Shown: positions 10,711 through 21,972 of the stretch, one piece after another
Layout of the letters: each line of letters opens with the position of its first letter
How positions within the stretch are numbered: the stretch's first letter is position 1
Origin: Epiperipatus broadwayi
Lineage: Eukaryota; Onychophora; Udeonychophora; Euonychophora; Peripatidae
Reading direction: 5' to 3'
DNA length: 64,000 bases
NCBI GenBank assembly: GCA_028023455.1
Contig: JAQFVV010012418.1
Coordinates: 8,675,244-8,739,243 of the forward strand
Notes under the pieces: generated by a model
Database searches by the model: none
What the model saw: only the letters and a program-made list of their open reading frames with translations
Told to the model about the DNA's origin: nothing
Position numbers and translations under genes: made by a program

Positions 10711-11044
10711 ATAAAAAAAATTACTGTAATAAGATGTAGCTAAAGATTTGAGTCCTATATTGGGATGGAACTAGTTCTGACCTTTATGAATGAGCATATC
10801 AAGAGGACCAAACTGAAATTTAAAGTCCAAAATACAAATTTCTACCACTGTTTAAATCAAATTTAAAGAGACTAATTAGTAAAGTCATAGCACAATGGAT
10901 GAAAAATAACACAGGATATCAATTTGTAAAAAATGGGATCAACAAGGCCTTCCAAAAGGGTCTCCAAACTGCATAGTGCTATAAATCTGGAATGGTCTCT
11001 ATCTGTATAAAGAATGCATTCTCATGACCAATTAATTCCAACTG

Positions 11045-11480
11045 AGGGGAGGAAACATGTTAGAGCTGCTACATGAAGGACACTGTATGCAAGAACTAGC
11101 TTAATCATATATCTCAGGGCCTAACATGAATAATGATATTGCCAAAACTGTAAAGACATGTCAAGCCTGAATTAACTGGCAAATTACCTGTAAAAGAGTT
11201 GCACCCATGGTCTGAATCTACGAAACAAGGATCCATCTAGAATGTGCAGGATTGTTTTATGGATGTATATTTCTTATCATTGTTGATTATTACTTCAAAT
11301 AGACTGCATGTACAATGGTCAAAAATACCAATGCAGAGAATACAATAAAAATCCTAAGAAGGAGATAAACCATTTATTAACACTGCCTTGCCACCCTAAA
11401 TTCAATAGACTAGCACAAAAGACAATTCAACAACTAAAATGTACGCTGAGCAAAGTGGAATCATCAACCATTATCAATCC
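11045..11480 (+). pseudogene. Ty3/Gypsy integrase remnant
   Basis: Frame-switching translation gives the HHCC-like zinc region ('LLHEGHCMQEL', 'CQA'), then the start of the DDE core readable as 'GCIFLIIVDYYFK', where a D-x-Y-S/T-K block is normal. The late-core segment 'LLTLPCHPKFNRLAQKTIQQLK' (11368-11440) corresponds to the conserved YHP-x-x-NG-x-A-E block; here the catalytic Glu position reads Gln. The central part between them is shortened, and the end is cut by the RTE LINE. Confidence 0.72.
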
Positions 11481-11524
11481 TCTGCAGGATGAAAGTCTCT
11501 CCAAGTTCAACCCATCTCCGATCT

Positions 11525-12643
11525 TTAGCTTCTCCACATCATGCCTACACACTTTCTTATTTCATCCATCCATCTCCCATGTGGTCTCTTTCTGGGTCTT
11601 TTACAATCTCTTGTAATCCAGTTTAAGATTTCAATTGTCTCTTTATTATCATCTCTTCTAGCAATATGTCCAGCCCAACTCCATTTCAGTCTTAATTTTT
11701 TCAATGAGGTCAGTAACACCTGTTTGTTCTTTTACTCATATATTGCATTTTCGATCTCTTCTTGTTACTCCCTCTCCATACTTCTTTGAGTGGTCTGAAG
11801 TCTCTGTATTCCTCTTCTGTTAAGTGTCCAAGTCTCAGATCCATAAGTAAAACTGGTAAAACAGATTTATTAAAAACCTTCCTTTTCAAACACATAGGCA
11901 TATTTTCTTTTAGTATCAAGTTATTTCTACCAAAAGCACTCCTACCAAGTTTGATTCTATGATTAATCTATTCATTATGTTTCCACCTGTATTAATAATT
12001 TGACCAAGATATTTGTAGCTGTTAACTTCTTCTAACTCATCATAATCAATCTTTATTTTCATATTTTGAGAAAATCCATTAAACATTACTTTAGTCTTTT
12101 TAACATTTATCTTTAGTCCTATTTTCATCTGATAACTCCTGTAACATTTCCTGCAGCTCAAAGCATTATTTGCAAAAAGAATTATTTCAGCTGCAAAATT
12201 TAAATGACTTAAATAATCTCCATTTACTTTCACTCCTTTAGTTTCCTATTTTAATCCGCAAAATACTTTTTCCAGTACTACTGTAAAAAGTTTTGGTGAT
12301 ATGGAGTCACCCTGTCTTACACCCTTTTCTATGTTGACTTTCCTAGTATCATTATGCAATCTATAATATTCAGTTGACCAAACACTTTATTACTTTTACA
12401 ATGCTTTATAAATCATTGTAAAAGTAATAAAGTGTTTGGTCAATTGAATATTATATGATATACATTTGGCAGTGCAATAGGAAACTGGTTATTATGCAAT
12501 CTAATTGTTGCTGTTGCATTTTTATAAATATTCTTTAAAATATGACAATATCCTGGATCTATACCTTGATGATCCAATGCTTTAATCACTGAAGAAATGT
12601 TTTTAGAATCAAATGCCTTTTCATATCTACAAATCCAAAGCAT
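11525..12643 (-). pseudogene. RTE LINE reverse transcriptase and C-terminal region (inactivated)
   Basis: The frame at 12440-12643 carries 'YEKAFDS', palm block A. The frame at 11916-12233 carries 'LNFAAEIILFANN', where active enzymes have F-A-D-D; here both aspartates are replaced (A and E), so it cannot polymerise. Then come 'GLKINVKKTKVMFNG' and 'EEVNSYKYLGQIINTGG'. Frames at 11710-11919 ('CLKRKVFNKSVLPVLL') and 11525-11719 ('KWSWAGHIARRDD') give the C-terminal blocks. Multiple frameshifts separate the pieces. Confidence 0.9.
12365..12452. repeat. Inverted repeat, 39-bp arms, 10-bp loop
   Basis: Arms 12365-12403 and 12414-12452 are reverse complements with one mismatch ('cagttg' against 'caattg'), separated by ctttataaat. 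It interrupts LINE sequence and probably arose by a local inverted duplication or template switch. A terminator role is unlikely in a dead LINE. Confidence 0.85.
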
Positions 12644-12953
12644 AATGGCAATTCATATTTATTTGTCCTTTCTATCTCAATACCTGGATATGATCTACTG
12701 TACTAAAACCACTTTCAAATCAAACTTGTTCTCTTAGTTGGTAGAAATCCAATGTTCTCTATAGACGAGTTGTAATTATATTGGTAAAAATTTTGTATAA
12801 AAATGATAAAAGGCTGAAAGCCCTGTAATTTCTAATATCTTCTTTATCACCTTTTTTAAATATTAATACTGCATTCTTTTGATATATAACTTTGCTAAAA
12901 AATTTCCTATTCCTTCACCTGCTTCTTTTAATATATCAATTATAATTCCATCA

Positions 12954-13157
12954 TTACCTGGAGCCTTTCCTTTCTTGTCTCACTTCTTCATTTAAAATTC
13001 TGGGCAATTCGGAACATATAAGAGGTGCTTGTTTTTTATTACTATATAATTCTTGATAGAAGTCTTCTATCCATTTCATGATGTCATCTCTCCTTTTAGT
13101 AATAATTCCATCTTTTTTTCTTATTGCAGATATAAATTTCCTACCAATACCAACCAC
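12954..13157 (-). pseudogene. RTE LINE linker between endonuclease and reverse transcriptase
   Basis: A 67-codon minus-strand frame with 'IRKKDGIITKRRDDIMKWIEDFYQELYS' fits the charged linker that precedes the reverse transcriptase in RTE-like proteins. It is a broken part of the LINE rather than a separate gene. Confidence 0.7.
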
Positions 13158-13432
13158 TCTTGATACTTTTATTCTTTTCTACAGTTTTCCTTACTAGTTC
13201 ACAGTTATACTTTCTTATATCATTTTCAACTCTTTTTCACACCATTGTATAAAATTCGAGATATCCTTTTCAACTCTTTTTCACACCATTGTATAAAATT
13301 TGAGATATTCAATCCTTTTCAATGCATCATTTTTGTATATCCTCATATTCCTTCTTTTCTTCATAAATTCTTTAGTAGAAATTTTACTGGTCAATTGCTG
13401 CTTTTTTCTACCAGCTATCTTTGTTGCAGTTT

Positions 13433-14377
13433 TTAAAAGGTATCAGTTATTTTCATAATAATTTTATTCAAATCTAAATCTTGTTCAAAATCTACTAATA
13501 CTTGAAACCGATTTGTAAGTCCTAATTTAAATTTATTAGAATGTTTCTGAGGATTAGTATCAACTATAAATATTGTTTTTCTTAATAATTTTTGTCTCTC
13601 TAGTTTTGCATTAACACGTATCTTACATCTTACTAATCGATAATCACTTCTTGTGTTAAATTTATTAAGAACATTACAATCTTGAAATTTGTATTTTCTG
13701 TTAGTCAAAATATAATCCAATTCTGCTGCACCTTCATTTCAATGCTTTCATGTCCATTTCCTTTCAACATTTTTCTCAAAAAAAGAATTCTGAATATAAA
13801 GTTTTTCTTTTTGTGCAAACTCCACAAGTCTATGTCCTCTCTCATTTTTATTACCATAACCAAAATTACCTACAGCACTTTCATCTTTCATTTGTTTACC
13901 AATTCTAGCATTAAAGTCTCACATAACAATTTTAAAATGTTATTTACTCTGATCAAAAACCTTTTGTACATCCATATAAAAATCTTCTACTACTTCATCA
14001 CTATGAGAACTTGTTAGGGCATAAATCTGAATTATCTGCATTTGGTATCTGTTATTAAGTTGTATAACTAATCTTGCCACTCTGTTCGATACACCATCAA
14101 TCTCCACAATGTTGTTCTTTCTCTTTTTATTTATAATGAATCCTACTCCACTTGTATTTTCAATATTTGTAACTTTATAGTAGAATACATGTCCACTTTT
14201 TAAATCAGTTGTCTTTTCACCTTTTCTTCTAACTTCACAAAATCCAATAATGTCCCATTTAATATAAGACAGTTCTTCTTCTAATTCTTGCAATCTTCCT
14301 TCACTTGAAAGTGATCTGCAATTGTAAGTACCTAAATAAAAAGTCATCATCAAATGGCAGCCTGGGTCCACAATCAA
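13433..14377 (-). pseudogene. RTE LINE endonuclease domain (inactivated)
   Basis: The first frame (13940-14377) opens with FYLGTYNCRSLSSEGRLQEL and contains 'DIIGFCEVRRKGE', the metal-binding Asn and Glu blocks of the exonuclease-endonuclease-phosphatase fold, then 'RVARLVIQLN' and 'IIQIYALTSSHSD'. The second frame (13433-13720) contains DYILTNRKYKFQDC and 'TRSDYRLVR'. In active members the latter block is S-D-H; here the His is Tyr, removing a catalytic residue. A frame break of about 220 bp separates the two. The enzyme would nick target DNA for primed reverse transcription. Confidence 0.88.
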
Positions 14378-14660
14378 GGCATTCTTAGCACCCTCTGCCT
14401 TTGGCCACTTTTGGGAATAAGGGCCATGATTTATTTTTGTCTTTCATGATTGTATATACCTATTGGAAAAATATATCATTTACACTTACATTTCTGCCTT
14501 ATCAAGCAATTGAGAAGAAAGACCATGGTGTTTCTTGATCTTAAACTCAAAGGTAAAAAGCCAATAAACTCACCACACTGGCTTATGTGTGTTGGTGAGC
14601 AGCCCATCAATGTTCGTATACTGTATGAATAATCACATAGTAATGACAGCTGCAATGACT

Positions 14661-17299
14661 AGAAACATATGGAGTGGACATTAGGAATTTGCCCTGCTCA
14701 TTTTATTTAAGACCTCCAAGAGGAATCAAAGGGTCTCCTTTCACTTAATAGCAAACTCCTTTCTGCTGATATTAACGAAGCACTAACTATACAGATATTC
14801 TATCTTATAATTAATATTTATATACCTCCATATATACATATACATCTATATTGTAATGGTCAGAATGTGTATGTTTCGTTAACTAGTTGCACAATCCTTC
14901 CACCACATTCGAAGAGCAGCACCACGGGTGGGTTCAGGGCCTGCAGTGCCAGGTTCAAACCTAGTAGGTTGACTACCCAACTTCACTATGGGACAACGTA
15001 TTTGCCACCACATTAACAAACATCTTTCTAGGCCACAGGCGTTAGGGAGATGCAAGAGATTCTAACTAACTATTTAGAATGATTGTTACTATTATCCTAA
15101 TGAATGACCTTTCTATACTTAAATTATTTTGATATGAGACATCATGGCTATAGGATATTAATGAAGAGGCATACGGACGCAGTTACAACTAAAATGCTAT
15201 ATATGTTTAATATTAATCTCAAATAGGGTTACATATTTGAATTCAGTAATTTCTGCCACGAATATACTCGTCTTAACAATAGATTATATATTCAAAAATT
15301 TTATCTGTGTAACCAGTTCTAAGGGGACTTGTTATTGTAGGGCAGATAACGTGGGAGTCTGGGAGAAGATAATTAGGTGGACGGAGGTGGTATTCGTAGA
15401 GATGCCACGTAATAATTAAGTAGTGAATCGTAATACAATGAGCCATTGGGAAATATAAAACTCATGGCAGGCTTTCTGCCGGGGACTCTACGAGACCGGT
15501 CGTAATCACAGGTTCAAGTGTACGGGAACTTCTGCTACTGTTACTACCCGACCGCATGATGGACTAGGCTATCCATTGGAGCACTTCTAAATATACCCTT
15601 CTGTATGGAAGCGGAATGGTACCCTTTAGCTTAGGTGTCCGGTGATTTCCATGGCTTTAAATGAGAGGATTTGGCATCGCTACGCTATAACACCTATCGC
15701 TTATAGAACATAATAATATTGATATTTAATAATCGCTTAAAAATGATGATCCATTCCCAAGGCCCACATTTACGAGTCATTTGCTTGCAAGCCCTCAAAT
15801 AACCAGATATTGGTTTGTCAAACTGGTAAATCAAACATAAATCAATTAATAATAAAAAAAGAGAGAGGAAATTAAAATTCTATCTTATGTCTATCACCAA
15901 GTTGAGATATCCATCTGCAATAAATTATTGTACACCCACATTAATAACTAATGAAGCTAGTATGCATCTCTATTGTCATGGCAATTTTTTTAAATACAAT
16001 ATAATAATGGGAGGCATAGTAATATACAATGAGAATTAATCCACCAAATAAATTATTTACAAATAAGGATAGATAATTCCTTAGCTAGCAACTTTATCAA
16101 TATCAAATGAATTTATTATAATATTATTTTAATGGTTTCACACATTTTGGCGAAGACTATGAATGCTAGTATTTAATAAAGCTAATGGTCTAGATCGGAA
16201 ATTATTCAAGCATGAAATCAATTACATAAATAAAGAATAATAAATGGATACCCAAGTTAAAAGGGAAAGATCAGATATTAATTAGGCATTTAATAGAGTT
16301 ACAAATTCTTAATTATTATAGTTTCAACGGAGTTTACATAATAAAAAGTTATATATAAATATATAGATTTGAGATACGAGCTATAGCCTTAAAGTTAAAA
16401 GAGTAAAAGTTCTTAGAGATTTTGGGTACCGGTTACCTTTGAATTTAGATGAACATGCATGTTTCTGAGTGATCATTTCTGGTCCATTGAATATTAAGCA
16501 GCAGTTTCTCTTCAATAGTTCATTTCATGTTATTAGTAGCATTTTTTGATCAGGCAGCAGCATATGGATTTAGCAATCATACAGTTTATTTTCAGGCAAG
16601 CAGGAGATCCAGCGCATTTACCATCCTCCCAGAGGCGAATAGCACCCGCCTACTCGAACATAGCAAAATAAAACAGGAACAGCATAATTTAATAAATAAA
16701 TGATATATTAACTATGGCACGAATCAGAAGAGCGAGCCAACCACAAGAAAAGAAAAGAGAGCCAGAGATTATAAAGCTCTGACATTATATACTCTTTTTT
16801 TTCTCTTCCCCTATCTTGGGGATCCATCTGACATTACATAGTTATTGCCTTTATGATCTGCTAAGTAATATCCGCAGGTAATTTAATGCATTAGAAGCAC
16901 ATATTCAGTTTGTATTTGCAATCCAAGAATTTTGCTTAATACTTTCTTTCGTATTTTACTTCTGACCTGATTATAATGCATACGTTTCTTAAAACTAATT
17001 AAAAAGATTTTAGGGATTTCTCAGTATTCTATTGTCTCTCCCCCCACTATGACTTTGCAATTTTACTTAAGCAGAGGAATTTCTATTTTTTATAAATTTA
17101 TACATTTAAAAGTTAAACAGATTTTAGAATTTACAAATTAAAATGTTATTAATAAAATTGACCTAAATAATTATTTACGCAAAGAAATATTAAATATTAT
17201 AAATTTAAACAAATTATTTAAAAGTGTGTTATTCAATTTAATATTTAACTGATATTGGAGTGTGTGTACAGATGGCTTATCTAAAAAGCGTCTATATAT
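14661..17299. other. Unassigned region, less AT-rich in part
   Basis: No gene was recognised. The stretch 14850-15680 is clearly richer in G+C than its surroundings. It opens with TGTAATGGTCAG at 14852 after a TA-rich run, like the LTR starts at 21973 and 42717, so it may hold a decayed LTR. 'ttttggcgaagac' at 16147 could be a primer-binding site of the same fossil. Neither is proven. A 60-codon plus frame at 15237-15419 has no motif. Confidence 0.35.
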
Positions 17300-18971
17300 T
17301 GTGCCAAGGCCAATTTGGCACATGTATATAAAACAATTTTGTCTAAAAAAAATTATTAAAATAAAAAAAAAATCTTTCGAAAAAGAGTTTGAAATAAAAG
17401 ATTAAAAGTGGGAAGGGGGTTTTCTTGAAGTCAAACTAAAAGTGTTATAAAAGAAAGTAAAGTTTTTCTAAATTAGTATTCATAAAAATAAGTAATTTAA
17501 AATTTAAAAAAAAATATATAAATCTCTTTTCATTCAAGCTTATTACAATAAATTATATATGTGCGTGCGAGTGTAAATAAATGTATGCGTGTTAGAATAA
17601 TATAAATATATATATATATGTAAATGAAAGTTAAAAAAGAAATTACATTTGGAAAACACAGCGATGGCTATTGAGTTAAATAAAGATTTAAAAAAACCAC
17701 ACCAGCGGTGGGCTACTAATTAAAGATATAAAAAACAATGCGTTTATGAAAGCTACTACTAATTAAACAATCGTCAAAAACACGTTGTCATAGGATTAAT
17801 TACCAATGGAATTCGACAACAGATATTTGTCGGAGGATATTACACGGACAACACGTCGCAGGTATAAATAGACTTTTTTTTATCAGACAATTAATTGAGT
17901 CAGTTTTTTTTTAGTCCAGTTTGCAGTGACAGTCTTGTTTCAGTTGGGATATCAGTGCATTTCTATTATGTATCCAGAAACAAAAATGCATTGTTGAGCA
18001 GCTTTTGGAAATATATGCTCGTGCCTCAGCCTTTTTAGGCCAACAAGATCATCAAAACCTGCCTGTGAAATAATGTTTGCATAGCAACTCGGAAATCCTC
18101 TGTCAAACGTTCAACTGTCTTCAAGAATAAAGCCAATGGATTCGCATAAAATCTCTTCAAGAAACGTCCAAATCTAACCGGTTAGATATAATCCATCAGA
18201 AGCAGCCAACAACAAGCAATATCCACATTCCAAAAATCCTAGGTAAACATTTATTTATTATCATTTATATGTAGTAGCCACTGCTGTAATTCGTCAATCC
18301 TTCCGAGTAAAGTAATTTGAACTCTTAAGCATGCATAAAATGAACTGTTGATGTGCGTGTGTGTGAATGTGAGATAATTTAACGATGTCATGTATTATTT
18401 ATGCTTTTCACCAGATATGTGTTATAATGTGTTACTTTAAAAATGTGCGTGTGTTAAATTAGATTTATAAAGATGTTTAAATTTAGTCAATTCATGTTGG
18501 GTAATAAATTATCTTTAAACATAGTTAATGTTAATTAAAATAAAATGTCTTCAAACTTAAACTTTATTTGTCGGTCAATTCTTTTTACCAACCTTTTTAT
18601 TAATTCTTTCCACCACAAATTTTGTATAATTTTGTTATTGAATTAAAATTAGACTGAGCTAGTTTTAGGGAATGTTTCGAGCGCTGGATTATGAGCCTAC
18701 TGCCCGAATACATTAGTCATCAGACTAGCTGGCGCCCCGGGGTTTACCCCGAAACAAATAAAGTATTTGGATAGTAGGGGTTTGAATCTACCAGTCGAGA
18801 TGGGCCATTGTTGATAGTTAAAGCTATCAATAAGATTCCCATCTTGTTCGAACATGCCGGTTCATTCACGTAACATTTATAAGATTATAAATATATTATG
18901 AAGGAGTTTGAAACCAGCCAAAACTTATATATATACATAAGTAAGTGGTTTCAGCGGTTCAACCCGGTACA
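17300..18971 (+). repeat. 5' LTR, family 3
   Basis: Long direct repeat of 21973-23637. The start aligns best if five bases of the 3' LTR start (TGTAATGGGCC) are missing here (TGTGCC). It ends in CGGTACA. Small indels separate the copies, so the element is not recent. It contains an antisense tRNA-like segment at 18674-18735. Confidence 0.88.
18674..18735 (-). other. tRNA-like segment inside the family 3 LTR
   Basis: The minus strand reads TAGTCTGATGACTAATG (A-box-like), then GGCTCATAATCC, which resembles an anticodon arm with CAT, then GCGCTCGAAAC (B-box-like), in tRNA order and spacing. A copy lies at about 23350-23410 in the other LTR. Acceptor pairing was not established, so it is called tRNA-like only. 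Confidence 0.45.
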
Positions 18972-19383
18972 TAAATGGCTTTCCCAACATTTGGGGCTGG
19001 ACCTAAGAAACAATAGTAAATAAATACTTTGTTTCTTGTTTAAAAAAATTTTCTATACAAAAGCTAACGTACGTATGTTAAAGCGTTTTAATTTTTTAAA
19101 AAAAAAAAAAGAATTGACCGAAAACTTTGTTTTCTTTAAATGAAAAGAGATTTACGTTATCTAAAATAAATCATTATGTTAAATCAGAGACAGTTGGATG
19201 TTTGGGCGGAGTTAAAGCATTAAGATCGGGTGGAGAAAAATGGACAAAGAAGGGGCGAAGTCAGCGTGTATTTCCAGTTTAGTAAGAAATAAATAAAATA
19301 GAAATTAGTAAACTTATGAGTGTGAATAAAACATAATATTAAAGAAAAATAATATAAAAAAAGTAAAGTTTAAAAGTATAAAT

Positions 19384-20077
19384 ATGACAAGAAATAAAGC
19401 CAAAATGGAGGCTCAAGGTAAAAATATAGAAAATATCCCGAACAAGGAAAAAAGGGAAATCATAGCTTTATTAACTTGCATGTTTGAAAAACAAAAACAG
19501 CCGAAGAATATAAAAAAATAACCGAAGAGCTTAAAAAGCAAAATAATGAAATGAAGAGTAAATTGGAAGGGCAAGCTGAAATGCTTGAAAAGTTAAAGGA
19601 TCAGATCGAAATGGGCCATAATAAAATAAAAGAAGAAATTAGGTAAGAAATAGAAGAAATTAAAACACAAGTAGAGAATAAAATAGAGACTGCTTGCCAA
19701 GTAATAGAAAAAAATAAGATAGAAGATAGAAAAATAATTGAAGAGATAAAATTTGAAGTTACAATTTTAACTGTAAATTAAATCAGATAAATCGTAGTCA
19801 AAATAGCCCTCAAACTGAAATAAAAAAGCCAGACCAGCTGAGTGCGAACATGCACATTACAAATAACTCCATGAGTCATCCTCAGAAATATATTTATAAA
19901 AAAATTCAGATGATTTACAAAAGCCTATATAGTATAGTCCCTCAAACTGACTTCAATGCCTTTGTGATAGCCAAAGGAAATATAGAAAAAGGTACATGTA
20001 ACGTTAGGTCACTAAAGTTATTTGAAGGGCTGAATAATAAAGAACCGCCAGACAAAAATTTAAAATATGTAATCTGA
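19384..20077 (+). pseudogene. Gag remnant of family 3, coiled coil then truncated gag core
   Basis: From an ATG at 19384 the frame reads MTRNKAKMEAQGKNIENIPN, then Lys/Glu-rich heptad-like sequence through a frameshift near 19515 and a stop at 19645. This is the same architecture as the N-terminal half of the intact gag at 46212-47216. The frame at 19850-20077 then has 'RSLKLFEGLNNKEPPDKNLKYVI', which lines up with the 'IKTFKGESPFDYL' entry of the gag core, and ends at a stop. The Trp-Trp part of the core is missing. Gag would form the particle; this copy cannot. Confidence 0.6.
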
Positions 20078-20301
20078 CGGATTCGCCGGCTTGACCTAGT
20101 TATTAACGACCATGGACTTGGAATAATGGAAAATGTTTAACAAAGTTTAATGAAATAAAAATAACCTATAGTTTTTTTTTTTTAAAACAAATGTTAAACG
20201 AGAATCAAAGTTAGTTTGAATAATGAAAAATGATTAAAGTTAGTCTTAGTAAAATAAAATAACAATCTTAGAGGTTTTTAAAATGTCAAAGCAACAATAA
20301 A

Positions 20302-20534
20302 ACAAATTATGTCAAAAACCCTCGATTATGTTAAATCCCAGCTCGGAGCGTGACGCAAACAAAATAAATGTGTAAATCAAAATAAACAAGCAAAATGAAA
20401 ACAATTTATGTCAAAAACCCTCGATTATGTCTTATCGATTATGTTAAATCCCAGCTCATAAGTCTAGAACATAGCGGAGTATGACGTAAACAAAATAAAT
20501 GTGTAAAATCAAAATAGACAAGCAAAATGAAAAT
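20302..20534. repeat. Tandem duplication in the family 3 interior
   Basis: The block at 20302-20400, with 'tatgtcaaaaaccctcgatt' and 'ttaaatcccagctc', repeats at 20401-20534. The second copy has extra insertions near 20430 and 20460. Both end in 'caagcaaaatgaaaa'. No coding role is seen. Confidence 0.85.
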
Positions 20535-21426
20535 GTTTCTTTTTTTAAAAAAAAAAAAGGGAGAGTAAAAATAACGTTTTAAAAATAAAAATGAAATAAA
20601 TAAGTGTATAATGAAAGTATTAATGAAAATAAAACATCAAATAAAATTAAAAAAAAAAAGTGTATTAAATTAGGATTGAGGTGTGTGCGAGTATTTGGGC
20701 AAAGAAATTAAAAGTTGGTTTAAATCAGCACAAAATCTATCTGTGTGTTTGAATTGCCTTATACTTTGCTGCCTACTTCTCTTAACATTACATTTATTAC
20801 CTAATGATGAAAATAAAAACTAAAAATGCACTCTAGAAAAATAAGAATTTGAAGTGGTCAATACTTAATAAAAGTGATCAACGCACATATTAATTAAGAA
20901 AAATGTTCGTAAATAAATAAGTAGGTCAAATAGTTAAAATAAAAGTTGAGTAAATAATGAATCGTAATAAAGTAAAATAGTTTTTCTGAATACACGCACA
21001 TAGATAAAAAATTTGAGGAAGGGTTGAAAATAATATTCGAGATTAGAAAACTGATGTCCATGGTAGTTTAGAATAATATTGTGAAATTAGATTAATACAA
21101 ATGTTAGAATAATGTTCATATGAATTTAAAAATAATGTAAGATTAGTAATAAAAATATAAAGTCAATCTAAGGTGTATTAAGAGTGTGTAAGTATACATG
21201 TGTATATACATGCACATACACTGGTAATATTCGGTAAATACGATACCTCATGATGCATATCTTAAATGTATTTATCCAGATATCCTTTTAGGTTATTTTC
21301 TTGGCACTGCTGCACCTCATGATGCATGCAAAAAGGGATTTATTTATTATAGATTCCCTGTAAGCAAGTCCAGTAATAACTCAATATCTAGAATATTAGG
21401 TGTAGAATTATGCTGCACGTATTCAC

Positions 21427-21744
21427 ATGTGTAGGAATTTATCTAGAGTAAAAGGGAATGAGGGTAGTATAGAAATAAATTTAGTTAAAGATACATTTAA
21501 AGCTGCCGACTGGATAAGTTTTAGTACCCGTAACGGACTTGTCAAGGATCATTCCTCTTTCCAAAGTGTAAGTCGAAAATGGACGGTTGAAAATTCCTGC
21601 CATTTCGCAGCAACCCTTTCTTTTTCCAAGTCCGATCAAGAGAATCGGCAAATGAAGTTTCGATTTTATACACGTGTAAGTCTGTATAAGTCAGCGAGTC
21701 TGCTTCCATGTCATTTCCAAAAGATCCCTGTGCCACAAAATTAG
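21427..21744 (+). CDS. Unknown ORF, 105 codons, near the 3' end of the family 3 interior
   Basis: I do not recognise this product. It is an open plus-strand frame lying between the gag fossil and the purine tract, where pol or an accessory gene would sit. It has no signal peptide, no transmembrane segment and no catalytic motif of retroelements. Composition is ordinary (Ser, Lys, Phe) rather than low-complexity. An overlapping 64-codon frame on the other strand (21542-21736) is also open. It may be a captured sequence, a host fragment or chance. Confidence 0.25.
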   Translation: MCRNLSRVKGNEGSIEINLVKDTFKAADWISFSTRNGLVKDHSSFQSVSRKWTVENSCHFAATLSFSKSDQENRQMKFRFYTRVSLYKSASLLPCHFQKIPVPQN

Positions 21745-21972
21745 TTTGTCCCGGTGGTCGTTATCCATGATTTAGATCATTGTGAGCAATGTATTCGGCA
21801 TAGATAGAAGGAAAGGATAGTCAAAACAGATTGCCCTTTGTATGTTAAGTAAAAGATATTAAAAAGCTAACTTAGAAAAATAATAAATTAATAAATCTTT
21901 AGAGTCAAGAATTAAAATTGCAAGAGATAAAATGGTCAAAAACGACGCATTTTACTCTAAAATGGAGGGGGG

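Larger units (their letters stand above)
9990..11470 (+). mobile_element. Ty3/Gypsy-like retrotransposon fossil (gag to integrase)
   Basis: Read on the plus strand through many stops, this stretch shows the order gag (10030-10240), CCHC zinc knuckle (~10305-10350), aspartic-protease-like segment (10555-10710) and integrase (11050-11475), which matches Ty3/Gypsy elements. The reverse transcriptase/RNase H part is largely deleted. No LTRs could be placed. An RTE LINE inserted into the integrase end at about 11463, so the fossil is the older of the two. Confidence 0.72.
11463..14660 (-). mobile_element. RTE-type LINE, nearly full length but decayed
   Basis: Minus-strand coding remnants follow the order endonuclease (13940-14377, 13433-13720), reverse transcriptase (12440-12643, 11916-12233) and C-terminal region (11525-11919), the plan of RTE-type elements with one ORF. 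The 3' end lies near 11463, inside a gypsy integrase fossil. Two other copies of the same family occur at 2076-3440 and 61165-61310. Stops, frameshifts and changed catalytic residues show it is dead. A 39-bp inverted repeat lies in the reverse transcriptase part. Confidence 0.9.
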
